Shown here one piece after another: positions 25,814-35,412 of a stretch of 64,000 nucleotides of DNA. The translations under genes were made by a program, and so were the position numbers. The notes under the pieces are model-generated. The model did no database searches. It saw nothing but the letters and a program-made list of their open reading frames with translations, and was not told the DNA's origin. This DNA comes from Planctomycetota bacterium (GTDB lineage: Bacteria > Planctomycetota > UBA1135 > JACQFD01): the NCBI GenBank assembly GCA_016200225.1, contig JACQFD010000029.1, positions 62,001 through 126,000 of the forward strand, written 5' to 3'. Position 1 is the stretch's first letter; the number at the start of each line of letters is the position of its first letter.

Positions 25814-27478
25814 TTAATCTTGTAGTGTCGCGCGCGGAGCATCCGGCCGTTCGGGCTCGCCCTGCTCCACGCTCGCGTCTTTTAATAGTAATTCGTTAAT
25901 TGAAATTCCCGCCTCGTCGACAACGAGCGCGCCGATATCGCGGACGAGCGAAAGTTTGGCTATTGTAAAATCTATCAGATTCTTCGTGAGCGCGTTTTGC
26001 GCCGCCACGAGCGCTTCCTGCGCCTCGAGGAGGTCGCGCGTGCTCGACCGGCCCGCCTGAAGATACAATTCCGCGCTCTTGACGCGGCTCTCGGCGAGCT
26101 CGACCGAAAGCTTTTGTATTTTATAACTTTCCTTGGTCTGGTCGATCTCGCGGAGCGCGTTTCGTATTTGTAATCTTAAATTATCCGTCGCGAGCGACGC
26201 CGCGCGTTTCTCCGATTCGAGCAATATTAACGACGAGCGATAGGCGTTGCGCTCGGGCAGACGGTCGATCGGTAAATCGATATTGAAGCCAACGTTCCAT
26301 TTCGATTGCCTCAAATCGACGGCGAACGGCCGTGCGTTCGGCGAACTCGCGCTGTAATTGCCGGTCAGGTCGACGCCCATCGAAAGCGCGTCCTCCGCAA
26401 CATGAACACGGCGTTCGAAATCCGCGACGCGGTCGAATGTCGTTTGAAAATCGAGCCTGCGCTTCAACGCCACTGCGAACGCCGCGCGCTCAAGAACTGT
26501 AACATCCGACAACCCCGCTTTTTGTAATTTAACAAGTTCCGCATTGTCGATTTCCAATTCCGACTCGGTCGGCAGCCCGAGAAGAATCTTAAATTGATCC
26601 AAAAATCCGCCGAGGTCCTGTTGCGCGTTGATCCATCGATTGCGCGCCGAAAGTTCGTTCTGCCGCGCCTGGCCGACTTCGACGTCGGACAAGCGGCCGG
26701 CTTTGTGCAGCGCTTCGTTGCGCTCGCGCACGCGCGTCAAATTATCATAATTCGCTTTTTCATTATGAACCGTATCCTGCTCTTGAAGAATTCGATACAA
26801 TTGCGTCACGACGCTGATCGCGAATGTTTGGCGGAACCGCTCGAATTGGCGGACGGAATACACGACGTCGCGTTCGTTTTGGGTGAGCGGCTCCTCCACG
26901 ATCGACGCGCCGCCGCCGCGGAGGAGCGGTTGGGTCACGCCGAGGGAAATCGTGGTCGGAAGCGTGTGAAAACCATCGCTCGTGAGCAAAGACTTAAATA
27001 TACCGATGCCGATGTTCGCTACAATTCGCGCGCCGGTGCCGAGGACTTTCGTTAGCGACGGGCTCGCCACCGCGGAGGCTTCGGTCGCCTGTTCGCCGGT
27101 GCCGACGACGCCCGCGCTGCCGCGGAGAGCCGGTATGTATCCCAATCTGTAGCGTTCGAGCGTCAAGTCGAGGGCGGTGAAGTACACAGTTTCTTTTTGA
27201 TCCTGAAAATCGCGGCTGTTTTCCGCCGCCACTTGCAACGCCTTGACGAGCGTGAGCCGGATCACCGGCCGCGATGCAGGCGGCGTGGACAGCCACTCCG
27301 ATCGCAGCGTCTGCGCCGGCCGGTCAATTGTAAAAACACCGGGATTGTTTAAGACTTCGTTGCGGCGCTTTTCAACAATTTCGTAAACCTCGCGATCCGC
27401 GCTTTCGCGATATCCGGACGCCGAACAGGCCGCCAGAGTTAAGAGTACGATTGTTGGCAGGATTCTTGATTGTTGCAT
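25814..27478 (-). CDS. TolC-like outer membrane efflux lipoprotein
   Basis: This 554-residue outer membrane factor has a good lipoprotein signal peptide with lipobox LAAC (ILPTIVLLTLAACSASG). Two outer-membrane-efflux repeats follow, with the typical long helices (RVRERNEALHKAGRLSDVEVGQARQNELSARNRW; ELYLQAGRSSTRDLLEAQEALVAAQNAL). The motif GRSSTRDLLEAQ is characteristic. It is the first gene of the exporter operon. In the outer membrane it would form the exit duct for the MacA/MacB pair encoded downstream. Confidence 0.92.
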   Translation of the reverse strand: MQQSRILPTIVLLTLAACSASGYRESADREVYEIVEKRRNEVLNNPGVFTIDRPAQTLRSEWLSTPPASRPVIRLTLVKALQVAAENSRDFQDQKETVYFTALDLTLERYRLGYIPALRGSAGVVGTGEQATEASAVASPSLTKVLGTGARIVANIGIGIFKSLLTSDGFHTLPTTISLGVTQPLLRGGGASIVEEPLTQNERDVVYSVRQFERFRQTFAISVVTQLYRILQEQDTVHNEKANYDNLTRVRERNEALHKAGRLSDVEVGQARQNELSARNRWINAQQDLGGFLDQFKILLGLPTESELEIDNAELVKLQKAGLSDVTVLERAAFAVALKRRLDFQTTFDRVADFERRVHVAEDALSMGVDLTGNYSASSPNARPFAVDLRQSKWNVGFNIDLPIDRLPERNAYRSSLILLESEKRAASLATDNLRLQIRNALREIDQTKESYKIQKLSVELAESRVKSAELYLQAGRSSTRDLLEAQEALVAAQNALTKNLIDFTIAKLSLVRDIGALVVDEAGISINELLLKDASVEQGEPERPDAPRATLQD

Positions 27479-27595
27479 GCTGTTCGGCGTGGCGGTTAAA
27501 CCAAGGTCGGTAGAACGGGTTCCACGCGAAAAAGTCTATCATCCGCTCCGTCGACAACTTCACTGTCCAGGCGAGCCGGCCGTATCCGCACTTTT

Positions 27596-28900
27596 TTAGC
27601 TTTCGACGGCGGCTTCGACCCCGGTGACGGCATGCTCCGTCTCGCGCCGGATGTCGGCGCCGATCGCCGACAGCTTCTTTTCGATCTCCTCATAGCCGCG
27701 ATCAATGTGATAGACGCGCCGAACAATGGTTTCTCCTTTCGCGACGAGACCGGCCACGACGAGGGCCGCCGATGCTCGAAGGTCGCTTGCCATGACGGGA
27801 GCTCCAGAAAGTTGCGAGACGCCGCGGACGATGCAACAGGGACCGTCGCGGCGGATTTGCGCGCCCATGCGCATCAATTCGGCGGCGTGAAGATAGCGAT
27901 CCTGGAATATCCGCTCGGTGATCATGCTGACGCCGTCCGCGATCGACATCGCCGTCATCCACTGCGCCTGAAGATCTGTAGGAAATCCGGGATGCGGATA
28001 AGTAGTAACGTCCGTCGCGCGCAACGGATGCATGCCGAAGCAGGCGACGGATTTATCATTTAATTTAAAATTCGCCCCCGCGTCCGCGAGCCGGTCGAAG
28101 AGCGCGCCCATGTGCTCGGGCCGGCAATTGCGCACTTCGACTTCGCTGCCGGCGAGCAGCCCCGCGAGAATATAAGTACCGGCCTCGATGCGATCGGGAA
28201 TCACTTCGTGCGTCGCGCCATGGAGTTCGTCGACGCCGTGAATCACTAACGTTGGCGAACCGATGCCCTCGATCCGCGCTCCCATCGATACGAGACAACG
28301 ACACAAATCCTCGACCTCGGGCTCGCACGCCGCCGATTCGATCACGGTCGTTCCTTTTGCTAATGTTGCGGCCATGAGGATATTTGCAGTGCCGAGCACC
28401 GTGGAGCCCGCGGCCGCGCCGAGAAAAACCCGCGCCCCGCGCAACCCGCGCGGCGCGCCCGCGACCACATATCCGTCTTCGAGTCGAATTTCCGCGCCAA
28501 GAGCGCGCAGTCCTTTCAAATGCAAATCCACGGGGCGGACTCCGATAACACATCCGCCGGGAAGCGAAACGCGCGCCGATCGGCGCTTCGCGAGCATTGG
28601 ACCCAGAACTGTAAACGAGCCGCGCATCGTCGAGACGAGTTCGTAGGATGCGACCGAATTCGACTCGCTCTCGGTTTTAACAAAAAGCGAACCGTCGGCG
28701 CGGCGATCGCTGACGACTCCGAGTTCCGCGAGAATTCTTAATAAATTGTCGATGTCCCGCAACTTGGGAACGCGGCGGAGCGTCACCGTGTCATTCGTTA
28801 ATAATCCGGCGCATAGAATCGGCAGCGCCGCATTCTTGCTTCCGCTGACATCGATGGCGCCGCGCAGCTTGAGCCCGCCGCGAATTCGTAAAATATCCAT
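27596..28900 (-). CDS. murA: UDP-N-acetylglucosamine 1-carboxyvinyltransferase
   Basis: This 434-residue enzyme catalyses the first committed step of peptidoglycan synthesis, enolpyruvyl transfer from PEP to UDP-GlcNAc. It opens IRGGLKLRGAIDVSGSKNAALPIL (substrate Lys), and has the active-site loop LPGGCVIGVRPVDLHLKGL, with the Cys that fosfomycin attacks. HPGFPTDLQAQWMTAMSIADG and RVYHIDRGYEEIEKKL close the protein. The length is normal. Its presence supports a cell with peptidoglycan. It stands alone between the exporter operon and the HEAT-like gene, with about 170 bases upstream. Confidence 0.97.
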   Translation of the reverse strand: MDILRIRGGLKLRGAIDVSGSKNAALPILCAGLLTNDTVTLRRVPKLRDIDNLLRILAELGVVSDRRADGSLFVKTESESNSVASYELVSTMRGSFTVLGPMLAKRRSARVSLPGGCVIGVRPVDLHLKGLRALGAEIRLEDGYVVAGAPRGLRGARVFLGAAAGSTVLGTANILMAATLAKGTTVIESAACEPEVEDLCRCLVSMGARIEGIGSPTLVIHGVDELHGATHEVIPDRIEAGTYILAGLLAGSEVEVRNCRPEHMGALFDRLADAGANFKLNDKSVACFGMHPLRATDVTTYPHPGFPTDLQAQWMTAMSIADGVSMITERIFQDRYLHAAELMRMGAQIRRDGPCCIVRGVSQLSGAPVMASDLRASAALVVAGLVAKGETIVRRVYHIDRGYEEIEKKLSAIGADIRRETEHAVTGVEAAVES

Positions 28901-29073
28901 GTTGGCGATTGGTTGCGAAGTTCGAATTCGAGAATTGCGCGAATCCTAACTTCAATTCAAACCGACAATATCTGAAAAAAAACCGGCTTCGTCGAATCGC
29001 CCGCCGATTGTATTGATAATTTTAGTATTTACACAATTCGCGCGATCTCAAGATCGGATCGCATGTCCGGCGA

Positions 29074-29895
29074 TTACTTCGGTCGGAATGACTTGCGTTT
29101 TTCGACGATTTCGCGAATCTCGTCCTTCTCCATGTCGGGTTCGAAACGATCGTCGGGCGCGCCCAGATTTAAGAATGCGTCGTCGGCTTCGATGGCCACA
29201 TCTTCCGAGGCATCCATGAGCGCGGCCGCAAGATCGGGAATCACTTCCGCGACGCGAATTCCGCCGAGCACGCGAACAGCCTGTTGCCGCACTGCCGGAC
29301 TCGAATGTTTTATAAGATTGTGAATCGGACGCAGCGATTCAGGAAGTTTTTCGCCGGAACGTCCTTCAAACAATTTTCCGTCGCGGACGAGCAATCCTAC
29401 AAATGCAGGATTTCCGGTTTGAACTGCAAGTACTGCAAGTTGGTCCACGGCGGCATGACCGTCGCGGCCGAGCCGCCCGAGCGTGGCGATCGCGCGCTCG
29501 ACGACTTGCGGCGAACCCTTTTTGACACAATGCAACAATTCGTCGATCGCCGCCTGCGCGCGTTTCTTCAATTCGGGCACCGGCTGTTTGAATACGGGAT
29601 GATCGTAAATTTTGGCGTCCTTCTCGGGATCGAATTTGCGAAGAAACGGCTCGGGGCCTTCCTGTTCCAACGCGACGCCGGGCGCGGAACTTAACGATTG
29701 CGAAGCGCGCTCCGCGAATTGCGCGGGAACGATGAGATAGGCTTTGCCATCGGCGCGCGGATTCGTGCCCGTCGGTATTTGTAGTACGCTCAACGCGGCG
29801 CTCAGTTTCTTCGCGAGTTCGAGATCGGAGCAGAGAAAACCCCGAATATCATTTTCGGCGGTGCCGGACGATCCCTTTGGAGGATTTTCAACCAT
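29074..29895 (-). CDS. HEAT-like repeat protein of unknown function
   Basis: This 273-residue protein has no signal peptide. The N-terminal 90 residues (DIRGFLCSDLELAKKLSAALSVL) look like a small alpha/beta domain. The rest is helical and HEAT-like (AVVERAIATLGRLGRDGHAAVDQLAV, SPAVRQQAVRVLGGIRVAEVIPDLAAALMDAS, DVAIEADDAFLNLG). Such repeats mediate protein contacts. Its ATG overlaps the last 8 bases of the HIT gene, so translation may be coupled. No enzymatic motif is visible. Confidence 0.7.
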   Translation of the reverse strand: MVENPPKGSSGTAENDIRGFLCSDLELAKKLSAALSVLQIPTGTNPRADGKAYLIVPAQFAERASQSLSSAPGVALEQEGPEPFLRKFDPEKDAKIYDHPVFKQPVPELKKRAQAAIDELLHCVKKGSPQVVERAIATLGRLGRDGHAAVDQLAVLAVQTGNPAFVGLLVRDGKLFEGRSGEKLPESLRPIHNLIKHSSPAVRQQAVRVLGGIRVAEVIPDLAAALMDASEDVAIEADDAFLNLGAPDDRFEPDMEKDEIREIVEKRKSFRPK

Positions 29896-30244
29896 TGTTA
29901 ATCAGCTTTGCTCCGAGCTTTTTGCCACCGAGGACGTGAATATGAAGGTGAAAGACGCCCTGCCCGCCGTCGACGCCAATATTTGTAATCACGCGATAGC
30001 CCTTTTCAGCAATGCCCTTTATTTCGGAGCACTTTCGCGCCAATTCTAACAATTCGCCGAGGAGATCGCGGTCGGCGGGTTCGGTATCGTGCAGCGATGC
30101 GATGTGGCGCCGCGGAATCACGAGGATATGCACGGGCGCCTGCGGAAACTTATCGTCAATGGCGATGCAATTCGACGATTCGGCGATGATCGCCGATGGA
30201 ATCTCCTTCGCGAGAATCTTACAAAAAATGCAGTTGTCGGACAC
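29888..30244 (-). CDS. HIT family (HINT-like) purine nucleotide hydrolase
   Basis: The GTG at 30244 gives 118 residues beginning SDNCIFCKILAKEIPS, the standard HINT start with a CxxC zinc pair. The histidine triad is GVFHLHIHVLGGKKLG, and the fold-defining VHILVIPRRHIASL is present. Family members are nucleoside phosphoramidate or acyl-AMP hydrolases. The frame remains open to 30460, but the extension is Arg/Ser-rich, matches no HIT protein and runs past the divergent MFS start, so it is rejected. The gene is followed by the HEAT-like gene with an 8-base overlap. Confidence 0.93.
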   Translation of the reverse strand: MSDNCIFCKILAKEIPSAIIAESSNCIAIDDKFPQAPVHILVIPRRHIASLHDTEPADRDLLGELLELARKCSEIKGIAEKGYRVITNIGVDGGQGVFHLHIHVLGGKKLGAKLINNG

Positions 30245-30343
30245 GGTTCGATCGATGGCGTTTTGGGATTCTTTGTATGGATGCCGAATGTCGCCCGGCG
30301 GAGTCCAACCTGACTTGGGCGAATTTCGGCGCGACGATTCTAT

Positions 30344-31606
30344 ATGAACGGCGACGTCGATCGAGAGGGCGTGGCGCGCGCGCCGGGCGAATCGTCGGGG
30401 ATCTCGACGAATGCACGACGCCGTCTCGAACGGAATCTGGTCGCGATCGCCGCATTTCAATCCTGCGCGTTTGGATACGCGCTTGTTCCGTTTCTGATTT
30501 TCCTGACCCGATCACGCGGCCTGACGCTCGCGGACTACGCATCGCTTCAATCGGTTTATTATACAACGACGCTCCTCACCGATGTGCCGACTGGATTATT
30601 AGCGGATCGGATCGGCCGCAAGCCGGTGCTTCTGTTGGCGGCGGCATCGCAAGTGGCGGGATTCATCGCGATGGCCATGGCCCGCGATTTTGTAGCATTC
30701 GCGTTCGGCGAAGTGTTGTTGGGTTTGGGACAGGCCATGCTCTCGGGAACGACGGCGGCTTTTCTTTATGATTCGCTGCGCGCGCTTTCGCGGATTTCCG
30801 AATATATGAAATTCGAGGCTCGGTCCGTGGTGGCCCGTCTCGGCGGCACCTCGGTCGCCTTTCTGGCGGGCGGCATCGCGGCGGAGTACGCGGGACTCGA
30901 GTGGGCGGCATGGATTTCAGCGCTCGCATCATTCGCCGCCATCGCGATCGCATGTTCGCTTTACGAACCGCCGCGGGCTCCCGCGCGCGAGACGCGCATT
31001 TTCCATTTGTTAAAATTGAGCGTTCTCGACGTCGCGCGCGAGCCCGATCTGCGTTGGGTCGCGCTGCTGTTCATGATGTTCTTCGTGGCCACGCGGCTCG
31101 CGTTTCACTTTTACACGCCGGGTCTGGATCGGGCGGGCGTGAACGATTTTATTGTTATCGGCGCGATCTATTTTCTGCTCAACGTGGTCGCCGCCCTTTC
31201 GACGCGGTTCGCGCCGCGCCTGCACGCGGCCGCGGGCGAACGGGTATTGTTGATATTACTGCTGTTCGTGCTTTCGTTAACATTCGGATTGCATGCGATG
31301 TCGGGCGCGCCGGCGGTCGCCATCGGTTGTTTCTTCATTCAACAGATACCATTCGGAGTTCATTTTCCCGTCATCGCGTCTTTTGTAAATTCCCGCGCGC
31401 CGTCCGAGCGCCGCGCCACGGTGCTCTCGTGCCTGTCGCTGACGGGCCGCGCGGCGTTCGCGCTTTGTTTTCCGTTCATCGGCGCGATCGCAGAACATAA
31501 CTTTTCGCTCGCGATGTGGATCGCCGCCGCGTTCTTTTTTGTAGTATGTCTCGTCCTCGCCTTCTGGAATGCACAAACCCGACTGAGACGATGGACGAAA
31601 CACTAA
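30344..31606 (+). CDS. MFS transporter
   Basis: This 420-residue integral membrane protein has about 12 predicted helices. Motif A lies between helices 2 and 3 (GLLADRIGRKPVLL), and the first helix carries SVYYTTTLLTDVPTG. About 30 soluble residues precede helix 1. It diverges from the HIT gene across 99 bases. The substrate cannot be read from the sequence. Sugar or drug efflux type MFS are equally possible. Confidence 0.88.
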   Translation: MNGDVDREGVARAPGESSGISTNARRRLERNLVAIAAFQSCAFGYALVPFLIFLTRSRGLTLADYASLQSVYYTTTLLTDVPTGLLADRIGRKPVLLLAAASQVAGFIAMAMARDFVAFAFGEVLLGLGQAMLSGTTAAFLYDSLRALSRISEYMKFEARSVVARLGGTSVAFLAGGIAAEYAGLEWAAWISALASFAAIAIACSLYEPPRAPARETRIFHLLKLSVLDVAREPDLRWVALLFMMFFVATRLAFHFYTPGLDRAGVNDFIVIGAIYFLLNVVAALSTRFAPRLHAAAGERVLLILLLFVLSLTFGLHAMSGAPAVAIGCFFIQQIPFGVHFPVIASFVNSRAPSERRATVLSCLSLTGRAAFALCFPFIGAIAEHNFSLAMWIAAAFFFVVCLVLAFWNAQTRLRRWTKH

Positions 31607-31650
31607 CTACAATATTCGCCGTGCCGCGCGCGCTTCGATTCGCCCGTTTC

Positions 31651-31696
31651 TTTAACTAAAAAACACAACTAAAAAATCAAGGGCGCCGCGGCGCTC
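31651..31696 (-). terminator. Likely terminator for the 31707-32213 gene
   Basis: The near-palindrome GGGCGCCGCGGCGCTC (31681-31696) lies just past the stop of the minus-strand gene. On that strand it is followed by a T-rich stretch, because the plus strand carries two AACTAAAAAA runs (about 31650-31678). Arms have one mismatch. The MFS gene converges on the same place from the other side. Confidence 0.55.
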
Positions 31697-31706
31697 TCTA
31701 CGGGCT

Positions 31707-32213
31707 TTACTTTGCGAGCGCTCCTCCGGGCGTACTCGTTCCACCGTTCAATCCCGGATCACTCTTCGGATGATCCGTATCCGGCGTTTCCTTGTTGTTT
31801 TGAACCAACTGAATCGCGTCGTGCGACTCGTTGGATTTATACCAATACAAAACAACGACGCCGCCGAGGACAACCAGCGATGAAATTGCGAGCGCGATCG
31901 ATGCAAGGCGATTGCGGCGCCTCACGACGTTGAGCGCTTCCACAATTTCAGCATGTTGCTGACTTGCGAGTTCGAGCTTGTTTGGGTTTATCACGTTGGA
32001 ATTGTCTGGAAGTGACGACCGAGATGATACGTCAGGAATACTTGCGATGTCACGAAATCTTGCATTAACCGCCTGAGCGAGTTCGGGACCCACGACATAG
32101 ACTTGATGATTCTCGGCCCAAGCGAGTTCCCAACCGTAGTGAAATACGCGAGAAATCGACGACTTTCGGCCATTGAATGGAATTTGGACGTTCGCGCCGT
32201 TAGCATTTCGCAT
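31707..32213 (-). CDS. Single-pass membrane protein of unknown function
   Basis: This encodes 168 residues. The N-terminal 100 residues are soluble (VYVVGPELAQAVNARFRDIASIP). A membrane helix at about 104-126 (ASIALAISSLVVLGGVVVLYWY) is followed by a Pro/Gly/Asp-rich tail (NNKETPDTDHPKSDPGLNGG). The start at 32213 is only 7 bases from the 5' end of the divergent tRNA-Ala, which leaves no room for a separate promoter; the true start could be further inside, for instance a GTG at the VGPELAQ stretch. No family recognised. Confidence 0.6.
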   Translation of the reverse strand: MRNANGANVQIPFNGRKSSISRVFHYGWELAWAENHQVYVVGPELAQAVNARFRDIASIPDVSSRSSLPDNSNVINPNKLELASQQHAEIVEALNVVRRRNRLASIALAISSLVVLGGVVVLYWYKSNESHDAIQLVQNNKETPDTDHPKSDPGLNGGTSTPGGALAK

Positions 32214-32219
32214 CCCCGC

Positions 32220-32295
32220 GGGGGCTTAGCTCAGTTGGTAGAGCGCGACAATGGCATTGTCGAGGTCAGGGGTTCGAATCCCCTAGCCTCCACCA
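32220..32295 (+). tRNA. tRNA-Ala (anticodon GGC)
   Basis: This 76-base cloverleaf has an encoded CCA end. The acceptor stem GGGGGCT/AGCCTCC includes the G3:U70 pair that identifies alanine tRNAs. The D stem is GCTC/GAGC and the anticodon stem CGACA/TGTCG around loop ATGGCAT, giving anticodon GGC for GCC codons. The T arm is AGGGG-TTCGAAT-CCCCT. The gene is flanked by the divergent small membrane gene and a convergent O-antigen-ligase-like gene. Confidence 0.97.
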
Positions 32296-32411
32296 TGTGG
32301 ACGCGTTCACCCAAATCGCCCGACAACGCCCCCTTCTTTGCCCCGACTGCCCAGTCGCGGGCACCCCTCTGCTGAGGCTCGCATTCGGGGTTCATTGGCC
32401 TCTCGGCTGAT

Positions 32412-34715
32412 TCAGCGTTTTTGAGTCGTTGCGACTTGTCGATCCACGACCGACGGACAACCGAACGGAGCGAGAGGCGCCCCGACGGATTTCACCTCCT
32501 CCAAAATGCCGTTTGCTTTGTCATTCAATTGTAGCGCCCATCGCATGAGTTCGTCGTGTCTAGTTTCCTCAATTGTATGATTCGCTTCGTCTTCGGCGCG
32601 AACAGCGGCATTGTTAACTTGGAAATAAGCGGCATACATGGATTCGGCGCGCATTTCACAAATTCCGATCCAACCATAACCGGCCGCAAGCGCCGTAAAT
32701 ATTAAGAAAAGCGCGGCGCGTACCGCCATGGAACCCGGATTCGATCGGCCCGCGGCCGAATGGGATAAGTAAAGAATCGCGCCGAGGCAAACTATCATAA
32801 ATGACACCGGCGCAAAAATCGACATCGGCCGATAGTCCATGATCGCGTCGAATCCCCCGCCGGACGTCCACTTCGAACAGATATAAAGATTCAATCCGAT
32901 CGCGCCCATGATGACGAGCGACTCGAGCGCGATCCGGATTCGATGCGACCGTTGAAACGCGAGCGATGTTATTAGTATAATGAACGGAACGATGGCCGCG
33001 GCGTACATGGGGTCGGGAAGTGGCTGCCATCGGAATGCATAGAACGCGTAAAGCGGAAGCGCGGCGGCGCAGACGGAGCCAACAAAAAAGCCGTCGGATC
33101 CGGGATCCGCGGCGGCCGGCCCGGAATCTGGCGCCGGCGTCCGATTTGTTAAATACCATTCGCGCCCGATCGCGATGCCCGCGACCGCCCAGAGAAGCGT
33201 CCGTTCCGGCGCCATGGAGACGCCGACGCTCCCGGCAATCCAATGCGCGACGACGGCCCCGGCGAACGATAACAATATCGGTTCGTCGGCGCTTCGTTCC
33301 GTCTCGCGAGGCGCGCGGAACCAGCCGCGGATCCGGTGGACGACGGCGAATAGTAAGATTGCGGCCGCCGAACCGAGCGGCGCCGCCGCCATCACGAGCG
33401 AAAACGACCCGGAAATATAATAATAACCGATCCCCGCGGCCGCGCCCGCTCCGATGATTATTAATAAAAATGCTCGTTTGTTTTCGATCAACTTGAGAGT
33501 CGCTAACGAAGACGCAACCGCTAATCCAAGAAGGCAACTCCACGCGAGCGCGTAACCCGCGCCGCCTGTGAGAACTCTTTCCGCGAGGAATTGATGCGGT
33601 CGATCGGGCGGCGTTTGCGATGACTTTCCGCCCTCGATTTCCGACCTCTCCGGCGAATCGAACGGCGCCAGCGCCGCCCAATGGCCGTCAGGCCCATAGC
33701 CAACGAGGATCGATGCGGGCCGCGATTCCACCGCGCGAATTGTTGCATCGCCGAGCAGCACGCGGATGCGGCCGCCGCCTTCGTCAAAATCTGAAACGTG
33801 CGCGAGCCGCTGCAACAAATGTGTCACGAAATTGCTACTTTCGAGATACTTATCGAATGGGTGACCCGGCGCGTTCATCGCCAGAATCAGCGCGCCCAAA
33901 AGTAGCAAAAATCCAAAGCACGCCCGGCTTGCGATTCGGGCGATCGCCGTCGCGGGATTATAAAGAATGAGAAATAATACAATTCCCGCCATGGCGCCGG
34001 CGAATCCCGACCGCCCGCGGGCAAAAAATATGGCGACAATTTCAACGACCAACGTGAGCGCCGCGGCAATGGCGCCCGACTTTCTCCCGTGTCTCCATTC
34101 GTAAACTAATAATCCAAACGTCAACGGAATCGTGGCGGCCAGCCACGTGGAGAGCTGGCTCGCCGAACCCATGGATCCCGCCACGCGATTAAATGTTTCG
34201 TTATTCCATTTTGTAGGATCCAGGAAAAAGACCCAGTGCGATTGGCAGACTGCGGACGCCGACGCGCCCGCGGCGCCGATAACTACAAATCGAGCGAATA
34301 CATGCGGCGGCACGGCGCCCGTCGCGGCGGCAATCATCGCCGCCAACAATACGAATAATTCCGTGCATTCCGTAATCCAACCCTGTCGTCGCGGAAATGC
34401 GCCAAGGAGTCCCGTCCATGGCTCCGGACTGAAAATCAAACCCGCCGTGATTGTTATAAAACAACCGATCGCCAGCAGTGTCGCAGCGGGAAAGCGGGTC
34501 CACAGATGCTTCGCGTGGCGCGAGAGATTTCCACGGGCCGCCTCGATTGCACAAATCGTGAATATAAAAAATGACAAAACAATCGATTTCGGCGGGTCGA
34601 AATTTCGAATGAGCGTGCTCGCGGCGATCATCGGTTGAACACAAACGGCAAATGCAACAATCAGCGCCGCGCCGCACGCCCGCCCCGGTTCATTCGTATC
34701 GTTTATTGCGTCCAC
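32412..34715 (-). CDS. O-antigen ligase/polymerase-like membrane protein
   Basis: This 767-residue integral membrane protein has about 14 or more hydrophobic helices. The Wzy_C/WaaL-type region is at about residues 185-310, with the FFARGRSGFAGAMAGIVLFL stretch that carries the conserved Arg-Gly-Arg. The loop between helices (NETFNRVAGSMGSASQLSTWLA) and the larger periplasmic segment after YLESSNFVTHLLQRL are typical. Such enzymes ligate or polymerise surface polysaccharides at the outer face of the inner membrane. The ligand is not inferable. No glycosyltransferase genes lie beside it. Confidence 0.8.
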   Translation of the reverse strand: MDAINDTNEPGRACGAALIVAFAVCVQPMIAASTLIRNFDPPKSIVLSFFIFTICAIEAARGNLSRHAKHLWTRFPAATLLAIGCFITITAGLIFSPEPWTGLLGAFPRRQGWITECTELFVLLAAMIAAATGAVPPHVFARFVVIGAAGASASAVCQSHWVFFLDPTKWNNETFNRVAGSMGSASQLSTWLAATIPLTFGLLVYEWRHGRKSGAIAAALTLVVEIVAIFFARGRSGFAGAMAGIVLFLILYNPATAIARIASRACFGFLLLLGALILAMNAPGHPFDKYLESSNFVTHLLQRLAHVSDFDEGGGRIRVLLGDATIRAVESRPASILVGYGPDGHWAALAPFDSPERSEIEGGKSSQTPPDRPHQFLAERVLTGGAGYALAWSCLLGLAVASSLATLKLIENKRAFLLIIIGAGAAAGIGYYYISGSFSLVMAAAPLGSAAAILLFAVVHRIRGWFRAPRETERSADEPILLSFAGAVVAHWIAGSVGVSMAPERTLLWAVAGIAIGREWYLTNRTPAPDSGPAAADPGSDGFFVGSVCAAALPLYAFYAFRWQPLPDPMYAAAIVPFIILITSLAFQRSHRIRIALESLVIMGAIGLNLYICSKWTSGGGFDAIMDYRPMSIFAPVSFMIVCLGAILYLSHSAAGRSNPGSMAVRAALFLIFTALAAGYGWIGICEMRAESMYAAYFQVNNAAVRAEDEANHTIEETRHDELMRWALQLNDKANGILEEVKSVGAPLAPFGCPSVVDRQVATTQKR

Positions 34716-34786
34716 TTCGATTCACCGTCTTCGTTTACGATCGCGGGATTTGAGTAATGCGCGGCGTGACGCCAACCTAAAATAAC

Positions 34787-34819
34787 AAAACCGCGCGGCT
34801 CTTCGTCGCGCGGTTTTTT
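34787..34819. terminator. Bidirectional-looking terminator hairpin
   Basis: AAAACCGCGCG is followed by a nine-base GCTCTTCGT loop and then CGCGCGGTTTTTTG. The stem is perfect, with T-rich flanks on both strands. It lies just past the stop of the minus-strand gene at 34876-35412 and upstream of the O-antigen-ligase-like gene, so it probably ends the former. Confidence 0.75.
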
Positions 34820-34875
34820 GTCGTCATGCCAGCCGATCATCATCGAGCCGGCGGACGCCTGTCGGTCAGACGTAC

Positions 34876-35412
34876 TTATTTCTTCGGCGTGCCGGCGCCC
34901 GCGAACGGACGCGACTGCGTTCCGCCCGCGCCCGCATCTAATAGTTTTCCATTCGGCTCTTCCTTGACGCCGCCTGCCGAATCTGTAGTAACCATGGAGG
35001 CCACGCCGCGGCTCATCAGCGGTTTTCCATCGTTCGTGCGCAGCATCATTACTTTTAAGGTATAGGGAACTTCCTTCATTTCGCCGGTCTTGGGATCGCG
35101 AATCTGGGCGGTCCCAATGGACTCTTGGATCGGCGGCGTGCTCACCGTGTTGGGGATCTCTTTTGCAGTTGCGGGCGGAATCCCCAACTTTGGATCGCTT
35201 AACTTTCCCGATTCGCGGTTCGCTGTCGCAGGGGAATTCGCGTTGCGCGCGCCGGCCTCGCTCGGCCCAAACGAACCCATCGAAGCGTTTTTCTGTAGTT
35301 TCTTCTCCTCGTTCTTCTTCTGGTCCGGCCACATGGTCACCAGGAGCGCAAGAGTAGTAATGAGGCCGACGCCCGCGAGTGCGGCGACGAGTCGGAAGTT
35401 GCGTGGATTCAT
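34876..35412 (-). CDS. Membrane-anchored protein of unknown function
   Basis: This encodes 178 residues. There is one N-terminal hydrophobic segment (about residues 8-27, VAALAGVGLITTLALLVTMW), so the rest is probably periplasmic. A low-complexity Asn/Ala/Ser region (ARNANSPATANRES) follows, then a small beta-type domain (RDPKTGEMKEVPYTLKVMMLRTNDGKPLM). No known domain is recognised. Terminator hairpins are present both downstream and upstream, so it is probably its own transcription unit. Confidence 0.65.
   Translation of the reverse strand: MNPRNFRLVAALAGVGLITTLALLVTMWPDQKKNEEKKLQKNASMGSFGPSEAGARNANSPATANRESGKLSDPKLGIPPATAKEIPNTVSTPPIQESIGTAQIRDPKTGEMKEVPYTLKVMMLRTNDGKPLMSRGVASMVTTDSAGGVKEEPNGKLLDAGAGGTQSRPFAGAGTPKK

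Noticed and set aside
30245..30460. N-terminal extension of the HIT protein to 190 residues
   Set aside because: The extra 72 residues have no HIT similarity and would overlap the divergent MFS start. The GTG at 30244 opens exactly at the conserved N-terminus.
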